Below the pieces are notes generated by a model that was given only the letters and a program-made list of their open reading frames with translations, searched no databases and was not told the origin of the DNA. 64,000 nt of DNA from Candidatus Binatus sp. (GTDB taxonomy: Bacteria; Desulfobacterota; Binatia; Binatales; Binataceae): positions 1 to 64,000 of the forward strand of contig NZ_JAUSKL010000030.1 in NCBI RefSeq assembly GCF_030646925.1, in the 5' to 3' direction. Below, one piece after another: positions 52,451-60,140 of this stretch (positions are counted from its first letter, which is position 1; the number at the start of each line of letters is the position of its first letter). The position numbers and the translations under genes were made by a program.

Positions 52451-52757
52451 CGGATTATTCCCTCATCAAGGTTTGTCCGCAGGGGACGGAAATCCGGATG
52501 AGTCTGCAAGCATCCGCGCCAAATTGTCAAGGCACCGCCCCCCGCAGGGGCACGGCACATTGCCGGCGCAAGACGTTGATCGTAATCGCCTGCCGCGGGA
52601 CCGAAACCTCACGCAGGTTTCGGACTTCCCGCTGTGATGAAGATGCGGCCTCCCGGCCTGTTGGTAATGGGGGTATCAACGTGCGCGCGTGTTTTCCTCA
52701 ATTTGGATCAGTTTTGAGAAACAGGCCGCTCCGAAAGGGCTACGAGGGAGCCTACGA
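52451..52757. other. Intergenic region with family D hairpin
   Basis: A GCCCCCCGCAGGGGC-like palindrome (about 52538-52553) and the D hairpin at 52595-52632 occupy this gap. Base composition becomes AT-richer towards 52690, where the nuclease island begins. Confidence 0.55.
52595..52632. repeat. Family D hairpin, left arm of nuclease island
   Basis: CCGAAACCT (52601-52609) and AGGTTTCGG (52615-52623) pair around CACGC; GCGGGA/TCCCGC form outer arms. Bases 52601-52631 are a perfect 31-bp reverse complement of 54218-54248. Confidence 0.93.
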
Positions 52758-54008
52758 TTATTTCAGCGCTTTTTTTGCGGTTTTCAGGATCTGAGCAGCC
52801 TCTTTGATTCCCCTTCGGAACCAATCGCTAGACGCTTTAGTGAAGGGACCGCCCAGAAAAGTCTCCGGGTCGCAAACCTTCAGGAAGAGTGAGTAAGAGC
52901 CCTCGTCATCAGTAATCTTGGGAGACACGGTCCACCCTTTCTCTTCCAGCTCGGTTTTCTCCTTGGCAGGAGGAAGCGGGATCAGTGTCCCGTCGTAATC
53001 CGACTCAATGCACACGAAGGCTTGAACCTTAGCACCCTTGGCCGCTTTGGCGTTTGGGCATTGGAATCCCCATCCGACGTACCATTTAAGCTTCATTAAC
53101 TCCCAATCTTTTGTGCCGCTATCATAGCAGTAGGCGAAGTCGCCGATTGCGTTCTCGACGTCCGACCGTACATTGCTCGCCGGCAGCGATGCGGGGAGTA
53201 ACTGTTTTTTGTACTGAGGAAGCGTTTTTTCGGCGACTTTCCGTGCATCTTTAAGAATTTCTCTGAGTTTGTTGTCGAACGTTTCTAGGTAGTCACAAAC
53301 AACCGGAAGTGACTTACCGAAACGCTGAAATTCCTTCGCATCTATATCGTCCATGTTTTTTTCCTTCAAGAAGAGAATGAACTCGCGGATGAATACCAAT
53401 AATTCCGGCTCAAGGTTGTTTCGGCTCGCTAGTTTCGTAAGCCATAGCCAGACCTGAGGCCACCGACAAACTGACCTAAAACTAGCCGGATATCTCTTCT
53501 CGTCGCTTAGAAAATCGCCTGGCCCTTCATCAATGCTAAGAAGTACCAAGCCCGCGTCGGATCGTTCACCTCTTAGGTATTGCGCATACTCCTCAAGCTG
53601 TTTAGCCGTTTTGCTTGGATCGTCAGTGACGTATTCCGCGCGTCCTCGCGTTTCTCTGACCTTGTTCTCTATCACCAAGGCAAGTGCCTTGTCCGCATAA
53701 AGACAGAGGTCGAGCCTCCTCGGTCTGTTGCCTTTCAAAAAGACTCGGCGCTGCGTGCCGAAGATCAGCCGCTCCGCCGAGCGTAGGCGCTGATCCAGAT
53801 CCTTTCCCTGACCATCACAAAGAACCTGAGTTAGGAAAACCTCCGTTGCCCGTCGGGTTGGTCCTTTTTTTTCGAGCAGACGATTGAGGAGATCGGCGAG
53901 AGCTTCCGTCGAGAAATCCTCGAGAGGACTGCGCTTCTCGCGCGGCACATATCTAAACAAGTTGCTATAAAGAGAATTATCGGCAAGACCCATGTGCATT
54001 ACCGCCAT
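52758..54008 (-). CDS. PD-(D/E)XK-superfamily nuclease
   Basis: 416 aa. Catalytic pattern: Glu30 in SPLEDFSTEALADLL, Asp100 in RPRRLDLCLY, E114-N-K116 in LVIENKV and Gln137-Leu in QLEEYAQYL, as in the PDDEXK_4-type family. The C-terminal half is a separate unrecognised domain. The gene is clearly AT-richer than neighbours with AAA/TTA/ATA codons, pointing to acquisition. Starts at 53999 or 53993 are also possible. It stands alone, without methylase or helicase, between inverted repeats. A defence role is possible but unproven. Confidence 0.82.
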   Translation of the reverse strand: MAVMHMGLADNSLYSNLFRYVPREKRSPLEDFSTEALADLLNRLLEKKGPTRRATEVFLTQVLCDGQGKDLDQRLRSAERLIFGTQRRVFLKGNRPRRLDLCLYADKALALVIENKVRETRGRAEYVTDDPSKTAKQLEEYAQYLRGERSDAGLVLLSIDEGPGDFLSDEKRYPASFRSVCRWPQVWLWLTKLASRNNLEPELLVFIREFILFLKEKNMDDIDAKEFQRFGKSLPVVCDYLETFDNKLREILKDARKVAEKTLPQYKKQLLPASLPASNVRSDVENAIGDFAYCYDSGTKDWELMKLKWYVGWGFQCPNAKAAKGAKVQAFVCIESDYDGTLIPLPPAKEKTELEEKGWTVSPKITDDEGSYSLFLKVCDPETFLGGPFTKASSDWFRRGIKEAAQILKTAKKALK

Positions 54009-54289
54009 CGGATTTGGTGCATTGACTGATGGTTTCTAGCTTTTGGTCTTAGTTCGGTGCAATCGGCGTAGGCCTGCTCTTCGAACCGAGCGATGCCTGA
54101 TTCTTAATGCGAGTGACAAGAGGCGGCGTTCTTAGGGCTTTAGATAGATCGATTTAGCGCATTCGAGACTCTTTTTGATTCCACTACTAACAGCGCGGAG
54201 CGCGCATCTTATCGCCACGGGAAGTCCGAAACCTGCGTGAGGTTTCGGGTGAAGTTTTCCGAACAATTTCGTGCAGGATAGTGGAGTGG
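54009..54289. other. Intergenic region upstream of the nuclease
   Basis: AT-richer stretch that should carry the nuclease promoter on the minus strand, followed by family C and D repeats at 54187-54249. No gene seen. Confidence 0.5.
54187..54249. repeat. Composite repeat: family C then D, right arm of nuclease island
   Basis: Family C CTAACAGCGCGGAGCGCGCA.. (54187-54211) followed by D CGGGAAGT + CCGAAACCT-GCGTG-AGGTTTCGG (54218-54248). The D part is in inverted orientation relative to 52595. Confidence 0.92.
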
Positions 54290-55231
54290 TCAGTTGGACG
54301 GGAGCGGGAGCGGGAAGTGGACGCGCTCTTTGGCGACGCTCATCAGCTCGACCTCGGCGCCGCCGCGTGCGAATGCGCCGATAATCTCCTCGACCAGCCA
54401 TTCCGGTGACGACGCACTTGCGGTGAGGCCGAGCGCGCGAACGCCTTCGAGCATGTCGGGTAGCACGTCGGCGATAGAATCGACCAGGAATGCGCGCGCA
54501 CCGCGCATCCGCGCGACTTCGACCAGCCGATTCGCGTTGGAGCTTTGCTTCGAGCCGACCACCAGCACCGCATCGCTCACCTGGACGAGTTCCTTGACGG
54601 CGTTCTGGCGATTCTGGGTGGCGTAGCAGATGTCGTCGGTCTTGGGCGTGATCATCGCGGGGAAGCGCTCTTTCAGCGCAGCCATGATTTCGCGCGTATC
54701 ATCGACGCTGAGGGTGGTCTGCGTAACCGCCGCAATCCGATCCGGATTCTCGACGGTGATGGTGCGGGCTTCGTCCACGCTGCCGACCAGTACGACTTTG
54801 CCCGGCGCGACGCCGAGCGTGCCCTTCACTTCCTCATGGCCCGCGTGGCCTATCAGGATGACGGTGCGATCTTCGTTGTCGTAACGTTCGACTTCGTCAT
54901 GGACCTTGGTGACGAGCGGGCAGGTCGCATCGATCACGCGCAGTTGGCGACCTTTGGCGCGATCCCATTCGCTGGGCGCAACGCCGTGGGCGCTGAAAAT
55001 CACGCGCTGCCCCTCGGGGACCGCGTCGAGGCTGTCGACGAAGATGGCGCCTTCTTTTTCGAGCGCCTCGAGCACGAAGCGGTTGTGCACGATCTGATGT
55101 CGCACGTAGAGCGGACGGCCGTACGAGCGGAGCGCGCTGCGAACGGCCTCGACCGCGCGATCGACGCCGGCGCAGAAGCCGCGCGGCTCAGCCAGGATTA
55201 TCTTTTCGACGGATGTTTCGCCTAATACCAT
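54290..55231 (-). CDS. ispH: 4-hydroxy-3-methylbut-2-enyl diphosphate reductase
   Basis: 313 aa. Last enzyme of the MEP pathway, giving IPP and DMAPP. [4Fe-4S] ligands appear in GFCAGVDRA, DATCPLV and DDICYATQNRQ. Substrate His residues are in HQIVHN and GHAGHEEV (with the catalytic Glu). The Met at 55231 opens seven residues before the standard KIILAEPRGFCAGV strand. Pairs functionally with ispD at 2.9 kb. Confidence 0.95.
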   Translation of the reverse strand: MVLGETSVEKIILAEPRGFCAGVDRAVEAVRSALRSYGRPLYVRHQIVHNRFVLEALEKEGAIFVDSLDAVPEGQRVIFSAHGVAPSEWDRAKGRQLRVIDATCPLVTKVHDEVERYDNEDRTVILIGHAGHEEVKGTLGVAPGKVVLVGSVDEARTITVENPDRIAAVTQTTLSVDDTREIMAALKERFPAMITPKTDDICYATQNRQNAVKELVQVSDAVLVVGSKQSSNANRLVEVARMRGARAFLVDSIADVLPDMLEGVRALGLTASASSPEWLVEEIIGAFARGGAEVELMSVAKERVHFPLPLPSN

Positions 55232-55288
55232 CGCGACTATCTAAGCGGTTACTGTCCGCGCGGTCAATAATTCAGGCAAAAAAATGGG

Positions 55289-55996
55289 TCAGACGTGCGG
55301 CGGATGCGAGGTTTGGCATCCGATCCAGATCTCGCCGCCCTCGAAGTGTTCTTTTTTCCAGATCGGCACGATTTCCTTCAGCCGATCGATCGCGAAACGG
55401 CAGGCGTCGAAGGCCTCACCGCGATGCGCCGCCGAGACCGCGATCGCGACCGAGGTCTCGCCGATCTCGACCACGCCGACGCGATGGGCGATCGCGATGC
55501 GCACGATTTTCCAGCGCTCGCCCGCCTCGCGCGCGAGCTTGCGCATCTCGGAGAGCGCCATCGGTTCGTAGGCCTCGTACTCGAGGCGGAGCACATTGCG
55601 GCCGGCATTGTCGGAGCGAGTGGTGCCGGCGAATGTGACGATCGCGCCGGCGTTGGGGGCAGCGACTTCGCGCTCGAGCGCGGTTACATCTATAGTGTCG
55701 CGGCCGATCGTGATTTTGCCGATCCATCCGGGTTTTGCGGCAGCGTCGGCGCCGCCGCTGACCGGCGGGATGAACGCGATCTCGTCGCCCTCACGCGGCT
55801 GGTAATCGCTCTCGACATATTCCTGATTGACGGCGAAGCCGACCGAATCATGATGGCCGCCGAGTTCGGGAAATTCGCGGCCGAGATGCCCCCAGATTTG
55901 CGCGATAGTCGTGCCGGCGGGAAATTCGCGCGTCAGTTCGGAAGTGCGGGCGCGCTCGCGCAGCGTCGCGAACAGCTTCAGCGTCAGTCGATTCAT
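55289..55996 (-). CDS. moaX: MoaD-MoaE fusion, molybdopterin synthase
   Basis: 235 aa from ATG 55996. Residues 1-82 form MoaD (ubiquitin-like sulfur carrier) ending in VSGG (Gly81-Gly82); residues about 90-235 form MoaE with active-site lysines in WKKEHFEGGE. Together they convert precursor Z (cPMP) to molybdopterin. As MoaD needs a free C-terminal Gly, the fusion must be cleaved after Gly82, as reported for mycobacterial MoaX, or act otherwise. ATG overlaps the moaB stop by 4 nt. A longer frame to 56230 runs through moaB and is not real. Confidence 0.9.
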   Translation of the reverse strand: MNRLTLKLFATLRERARTSELTREFPAGTTIAQIWGHLGREFPELGGHHDSVGFAVNQEYVESDYQPREGDEIAFIPPVSGGADAAAKPGWIGKITIGRDTIDVTALEREVAAPNAGAIVTFAGTTRSDNAGRNVLRLEYEAYEPMALSEMRKLAREAGERWKIVRIAIAHRVGVVEIGETSVAIAVSAAHRGEAFDACRFAIDRLKEIVPIWKKEHFEGGEIWIGCQTSHPPHV

Positions 55997-56490
55997 TGAC
56001 TCAGCAGCGAAACGATATGCCCGATTTCGGGGAGGATCAGTTTTTCCATCGCGAGGCGGCAGGCGGTCGGCGACCCCGGAATCGCGGCGACGAACTTGCC
56101 GTGGCGAACGCCCGCGATCGCGCGGCTCATCATCGCGGCGGAACCGATCTCCTGGTATGAGAGCATCCGGAAAATTTCGCCGAAGCCTTCGAGTTCCTTG
56201 TCGATCAGCGACTTGACCACTTCGGTGCATCGATCGCGCGCGGTGATGCCGGTGCCGCCGCTGATCACGATCGCGTCGAGGTTGGGCAGGTTCTTGGCGA
56301 TCGACGCGGAGATTTTTTCGGGCTCGTCGGGCAGGATCTCGTAATAGTTCACCTGATGGCCGGCGGCCTCGAACAGTTGGCGAATCAACTTGCCGCTTTC
56401 GTCAGTTTCGGGATTGCGCGAATCGGAGGCCGAAATCACTCCCACCTTGAGATTGGCGCGCGCGTGACGCTTATGCTCTTGGACCGACAT
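55993..56490 (-). CDS. moaB: Molybdenum cofactor biosynthesis protein MoaB
   Basis: 165 aa from ATG 56490. MoaB/MogA fold with VISGGTGITARD, and SRAIAGVRHGKFVAAIPGSP. It belongs to the MPT-adenylylation branch of cofactor synthesis. Overlaps the moaD-moaE start by 4 nt, forming a two-gene moaB-moaX operon. An upstream ATG (56544) would add 18 residues. Confidence 0.92.
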   Translation of the reverse strand: MSVQEHKRHARANLKVGVISASDSRNPETDESGKLIRQLFEAAGHQVNYYEILPDEPEKISASIAKNLPNLDAIVISGGTGITARDRCTEVVKSLIDKELEGFGEIFRMLSYQEIGSAAMMSRAIAGVRHGKFVAAIPGSPTACRLAMEKLILPEIGHIVSLLSQ

Positions 56491-56852
56491 CACATTTAGG
56501 ATTACATAATCGGCGCTATCAATATAAGCATCCCGATACTGCATCGCTTCGCGGCGCGCGGCAAATCTCGATTCGGCTGGATTCCATCGGCGGAAAAATT
56601 TCAGGCATCAGGATGACCACGGAATCGAAGCGCGGCACGGCGGCGTCGCGGGTGAAGATCGTCGCGATCGCTTCGCGGCGATCGCGATGCTGTACGGGGC
56701 GAATCGCCTCGGCGCGGGCGCGACTTTCGGCGTCGTGCGCGGATCGATCTACTGTTCGATCGCGGCGACGCTCGGCGTGGCGATATACGCGACTCGAATC
56801 GGCGCGCGCGCACTCAACCAAAAGACCTGAAGCAATCCAATCGGAGGCGTCG
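56491..56852. other. Region between moaB and the flavoprotein
   Basis: 362 bp between divergent genes. Contains a candidate short frame at 56687-56830 and a coding-like, out-of-frame stretch before it (ATG 56613). Promoters for both neighbours should lie here but were not pinpointed. Confidence 0.4.
56687..56830 (+). CDS. Possible 47-aa small membrane protein
   Basis: ATG 56687 opens MLYGANRLGAGATFGVVRGS.. with one hydrophobic segment (GSIYCSIAATLGVAIYA) and a basic end (RIGARALNQKT). It stops 22 nt before the flavoprotein start. Codon use is GC3-rich like real genes. In the preceding frame, ATG 56613 opens a coding-like stretch (MTTESKRGTAASRVKIVAIA) that would join this one by a frameshift near 56660-56687. 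Could be a frameshifted gene or chance. Confidence 0.35.
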   Translation: MLYGANRLGAGATFGVVRGSIYCSIAATLGVAIYATRIGARALNQKT

Positions 56853-58376
56853 ATGCCGACCCACGCGCTCGCTCATGCACCGCTCGATGAATACAACCGG
56901 GCGCTCGTCGAAAATTTGCATCCCGCGGGATGGGTCAATCCGGCGCCGGCTCATCGCTACAACCTGGTGGTGATCGGCGCGGGCACCGCGGGCCTGGTGA
57001 CGGCGGCGGGCGGCGCAATCCTGGGCGCAAAAGTCGCGCTGGTCGAGCGCGATTACATGGGCGGCGACTGCCTGAACTTCGGATGCGTGCCGTCGAAGGC
57101 GCTGATTCGCGCGGCGCGCGCCGCGGCGGAAGTCCGCAACGCGTCGCGCTTTGGCGTCGAGGTACCCGCGGGCGTTCGCGTGAATTTTCCGGCAGTGATG
57201 GAACGGATGCGCAAGCTGCGCGCGAAGCTCAGCCCGATCGACTCGGCGAATCGATTCCGCGGACTCGGCGTGGACGTTTTCATCGGCGACGGAAAATTCG
57301 GCGCGCCCGACTGCGTCGAGGTCGAGGGCAAGCAACTGCGTTTCAAAAAGGCGGTAATCGCCACCGGGGCGCGCGCGGCCTCGCTGCCGATTCGCGGCCT
57401 TGCGGAAACGGGTTATCTCACCAATGAGACGGTTTTTTCGCTGACCGAGTTGCCGCGGCGAATCGCGGTGATTGGCGCAGGGCCGATCGGATGCGAGCTT
57501 GCGCAAACTTTTCAGCGCCTCGGCGCGGCGGTGACGCTGCTCGAAGTCGCGCCGCAGATTCTGATTCGGGAAGATCGCGACGCCGCGAATCGGGTCGAAC
57601 GCGCGATGACGCGGGACGGAGTAGCTATCGTAACCGGATGCAAAATAGTCAGTGTCGAGCGGCGCGGTACTGAGAAAGTCGTCTCGACCGAACGCGATGG
57701 CGCGCGTACGGAATACTCAGTCGATGAAATCTTGATCGGAGTGGGGCGGGTTCCCGCGGTCGAAGGCCTCAATCTCGAGGCGGCGATGATTCAATACGAC
57801 GCGCAGAACGGTATCAAAGTCGATGACTACCTGCGCACGACGAATCCGCTGGTGTATGCGGCCGGCGACGTCGCTTCGCCTTACAAGTTTACTCATTTGT
57901 CGGACGCGCATGCGCGAATTGTACTACGCAATGCACTATTCTTCGGGCGGCAGCGCGTTAGTGCATTGACTATTCCATGGTGTACCTACACTGATCCGGA
58001 AATCGCGCATGTGGGATTGCATGAAGCCGAGGCGAAGAGTCGCGGAATCGCGATAACTACCTATAGCCAAGAATTGGCGGAAGTCGATCGCGCGGTGCTC
58101 GACGGCGAGACCGACGGATTCGTGAAAGTGCACGTGCGCGAGGGCAGCGACACGATCGTCGGCGCGACTATCGTCGCGAGCCACGCCGGCGAGATGATCT
58201 CGGAACTGACGACTGCGATCGCGGCGGGCGTCGGGCTCGGCAAGATCGCCGACGTGATTCATCCCTACCCGACGCAGGCCGACGCGATTCGGCGCGCCGG
58301 CGCTCTTTACAATCGGACGCGGCTCACGCCGTTCGTCGCGGGCCTGATGAAGCGATGGTTCGCGCTCACCCGATGA
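56853..58376 (+). CDS. FAD-dependent pyridine nucleotide-disulfide oxidoreductase (MerA-like)
   Basis: 507 aa from ATG 56853 with GGAGG upstream. FAD loop GAGTAGLVTAAGGA, redox-active C73-x4-C78 (GGDCLNFGCVPSK), NAD loop VIGAGPIGCELAQTFQRLG, and C-terminal HPYPTQADAIRRAG. Lipoamide dehydrogenases carry a His-Glu dyad in this position; here Gln occupies the Glu place, and the C-terminal vicinal Cys pair of true MerA is absent. It thus fits the MerA-like family of unknown disulfide substrate. Confidence 0.88.
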   Translation: MPTHALAHAPLDEYNRALVENLHPAGWVNPAPAHRYNLVVIGAGTAGLVTAAGGAILGAKVALVERDYMGGDCLNFGCVPSKALIRAARAAAEVRNASRFGVEVPAGVRVNFPAVMERMRKLRAKLSPIDSANRFRGLGVDVFIGDGKFGAPDCVEVEGKQLRFKKAVIATGARAASLPIRGLAETGYLTNETVFSLTELPRRIAVIGAGPIGCELAQTFQRLGAAVTLLEVAPQILIREDRDAANRVERAMTRDGVAIVTGCKIVSVERRGTEKVVSTERDGARTEYSVDEILIGVGRVPAVEGLNLEAAMIQYDAQNGIKVDDYLRTTNPLVYAAGDVASPYKFTHLSDAHARIVLRNALFFGRQRVSALTIPWCTYTDPEIAHVGLHEAEAKSRGIAITTYSQELAEVDRAVLDGETDGFVKVHVREGSDTIVGATIVASHAGEMISELTTAIAAGVGLGKIADVIHPYPTQADAIRRAGALYNRTRLTPFVAGLMKRWFALTR

Positions 58377-58412
58377 ACGTTTTCATCGGGCAGGAATTAT
58401 ATTTCGATGCGG

Positions 58413-58616
58413 CTAGCGCAGCCGGAGGTTGAACGCTTGCGGCCCCTTGTCGCCAGGACGCACTTCGAACTGGACCTCGTTGCCTTCGCGCAAATCGTCG
58501 AACTGAACTTTCGGGTAGAGTTTCGATCGATGAAAAAATACTTCCTCCGTGCCGTCATCCGGGATAATGAAACCGAAGCCCTTGTCCTTGACTATTTTCT
58601 TGATCGTGCCAAACAC
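58413..58616 (-). CDS. Cold-shock domain protein
   Basis: 67 aa with a GTG start at 58616, GGAGG 8-10 nt upstream. OB-fold RNA-binding protein: RNP1-like KGFGFIIPDDG and RNP2-like EVFFHRSKL are present, with GNEVQFEVRPGDKGPQAFNL at the end. It acts as an RNA chaperone. Confidence 0.92.
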   Translation of the reverse strand: MFGTIKKIVKDKGFGFIIPDDGTEEVFFHRSKLYPKVQFDDLREGNEVQFEVRPGDKGPQAFNLRLR

Positions 58617-58739
58617 CGATTGGACACCTCCGTCCCAAAAGCGGTCGCTGTCTTCAGCTTACGGGGCGAGCGCCCAAAGTAAAGAGCATGGACATCCGGC
58701 GGAGTTGGATCGCATACGATCATGTTGAAAGCAGTCACG

Positions 58740-58955
58740 ATGAAAGAAATCGAGCGCATCTTCGAAGTGATTGATCCGATGGGAATTTCGCGCGAGGCGG
58801 TCGTGATTCCGCTTCGCACCGAGCATCCGGGGCGCATATCGATCATGAAGGACGGCAAGCTCGAAATAGTCGTCGAGCGCGAAGGCGATTTCGACGAATG
58901 GGTGCGCGGACTCGGCGCGCGGATTCAGGAATTGATGAAGCCGGAGGATGACTAA
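58740..58955 (+). CDS. Small hypothetical protein upstream of amidohydrolase
   Basis: 71 aa from ATG 58740 (or 77 aa from 58722). A compact alpha/beta pattern with IERIFEVIDPMGISREAVVIPLRTEHPGRI and a terminal helix WVRGLGARIQELM. Its stop TAA abuts the GTG start of the amidohydrolase, and its end supplies the GGAGG site of that gene. A shared function is likely. No family recognised. Confidence 0.68.
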   Translation: MKEIERIFEVIDPMGISREAVVIPLRTEHPGRISIMKDGKLEIVVEREGDFDEWVRGLGARIQELMKPEDD

Positions 58956-60119
58956 GTGGTTATTCACGAAGAAATTCAGCAATTGAAATTCACTGGCGCC
59001 GTCGATGCCGACGGACACATCCTCGAGGATGCGGGGCTTTGGGAGCGCTATCTCGAAGCGAAGTACAAGGATCGCGCGATCAGAATTCGCAACGACGCCA
59101 AGGGCTTCGAGTATCTGGAAATCGCGGGGCGGCCTTCCAAAATTTTCAACGGCGGCAAGCTCGGCGGTCTCTCCGCGATGGGCACCACGCGCGACGACGA
59201 ATGGGGGAATCGGCCGACCTACGGCGGCATGGCGCCCTTCGGCGCGATGGATCCAAAGGAACGGCTCGCGCGAATCGAGGCGGAAGGTCTCGCCGCCGCG
59301 TTCCTTTATCCAACCCTCAGCCTGGTTTACGAAACCGAACTCGACGATGTCGAACTCGCGCAGGCCTACACGCGCGCCTACAACCGGTACATCGTGGATT
59401 TCTGCGCCGATAGCGGCGGCAAGCTGATTCCGGTGGCGCATCTTTCTCTTGGCGATCCGGGCGCGGCGGCGCAGGAACTCGAGCGCGCGGTGAAGGCCGG
59501 ATGCAAAGGCGGATGGGTCGCTCAATTCACGATGACGCGCAAACCGCACGCGCATCCCGATCACGACGTGCTGTTCGCCAAGGCCGAGGAACTCGGCGTG
59601 CCGCTCGGGATTCATCCGTCGCTCGAGCCGAACTGGGCGCTGCCCGGCCGCTACGATCGCCAGTACACGCGCGGTCAGTATTACTTCCTGAACGTGACCG
59701 CCGCCGACGCGATTCGCCACGCGTTCACCAGCTTCTTTCAGTACGGCGCCTTCGACAAATTTCCGCAGCTCAAGCTGGTGCTGCTCGAGGCGGGCGCCGG
59801 TTGGATTGCATACTGGCTCGATCGGCTCGACGCGGTGTACGGGAGTTTGATGGGCCGCACGGTGCCGCTCAAGGAGAAGCCGAGCTTTTACTTCAAGCGC
59901 AACTGCTGGATTTCGGCGGATCCCGACGAGCGCTCGCTGCCCGCGATGGTCGAGCTATGCGGCGCCGACAAGTTTTTCTGGGCGTCGGACTTTCCGCATC
60001 CCGATCACGTCGGCAATTACATCGAAGAGGTCGAGGAACTGGGGAGCAAGCTCGCACCCGACGCGCGCGCGAAAGTGCTGGGCGAGAACGTGATGAAGGT
60101 GTACGGCTGCGACCGTTGA
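58956..60119 (+). CDS. Amidohydrolase family 2 protein (ACMSD-like TIM barrel)
   Basis: 387 aa, GTG start. VDADGHILE opens the barrel with the first metal motif region (D-x-D-G-H variant of D-x-H-x-H). HLSLGDPGAAAQELERAVKAG, GIHPSLEP and the closing FFWASDFPHPDHVG motif with the catalytic Asp are present. The family includes decarboxylases and hydrolases of cyclic and aromatic acids. Translationally coupled to the preceding small gene. Confidence 0.87.
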   Translation: MVIHEEIQQLKFTGAVDADGHILEDAGLWERYLEAKYKDRAIRIRNDAKGFEYLEIAGRPSKIFNGGKLGGLSAMGTTRDDEWGNRPTYGGMAPFGAMDPKERLARIEAEGLAAAFLYPTLSLVYETELDDVELAQAYTRAYNRYIVDFCADSGGKLIPVAHLSLGDPGAAAQELERAVKAGCKGGWVAQFTMTRKPHAHPDHDVLFAKAEELGVPLGIHPSLEPNWALPGRYDRQYTRGQYYFLNVTAADAIRHAFTSFFQYGAFDKFPQLKLVLLEAGAGWIAYWLDRLDAVYGSLMGRTVPLKEKPSFYFKRNCWISADPDERSLPAMVELCGADKFFWASDFPHPDHVGNYIEEVEELGSKLAPDARAKVLGENVMKVYGCDR

Positions 60120-60140
60120 CCGCGGCGGCCAACGGAATCG

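Noticed and set aside
55997-56230. N-terminal extension of the MoaD-MoaE fusion
   Set aside because: It lies over moaB in another frame and is Arg-rich; ATG 55996 gives the exact MoaD start.
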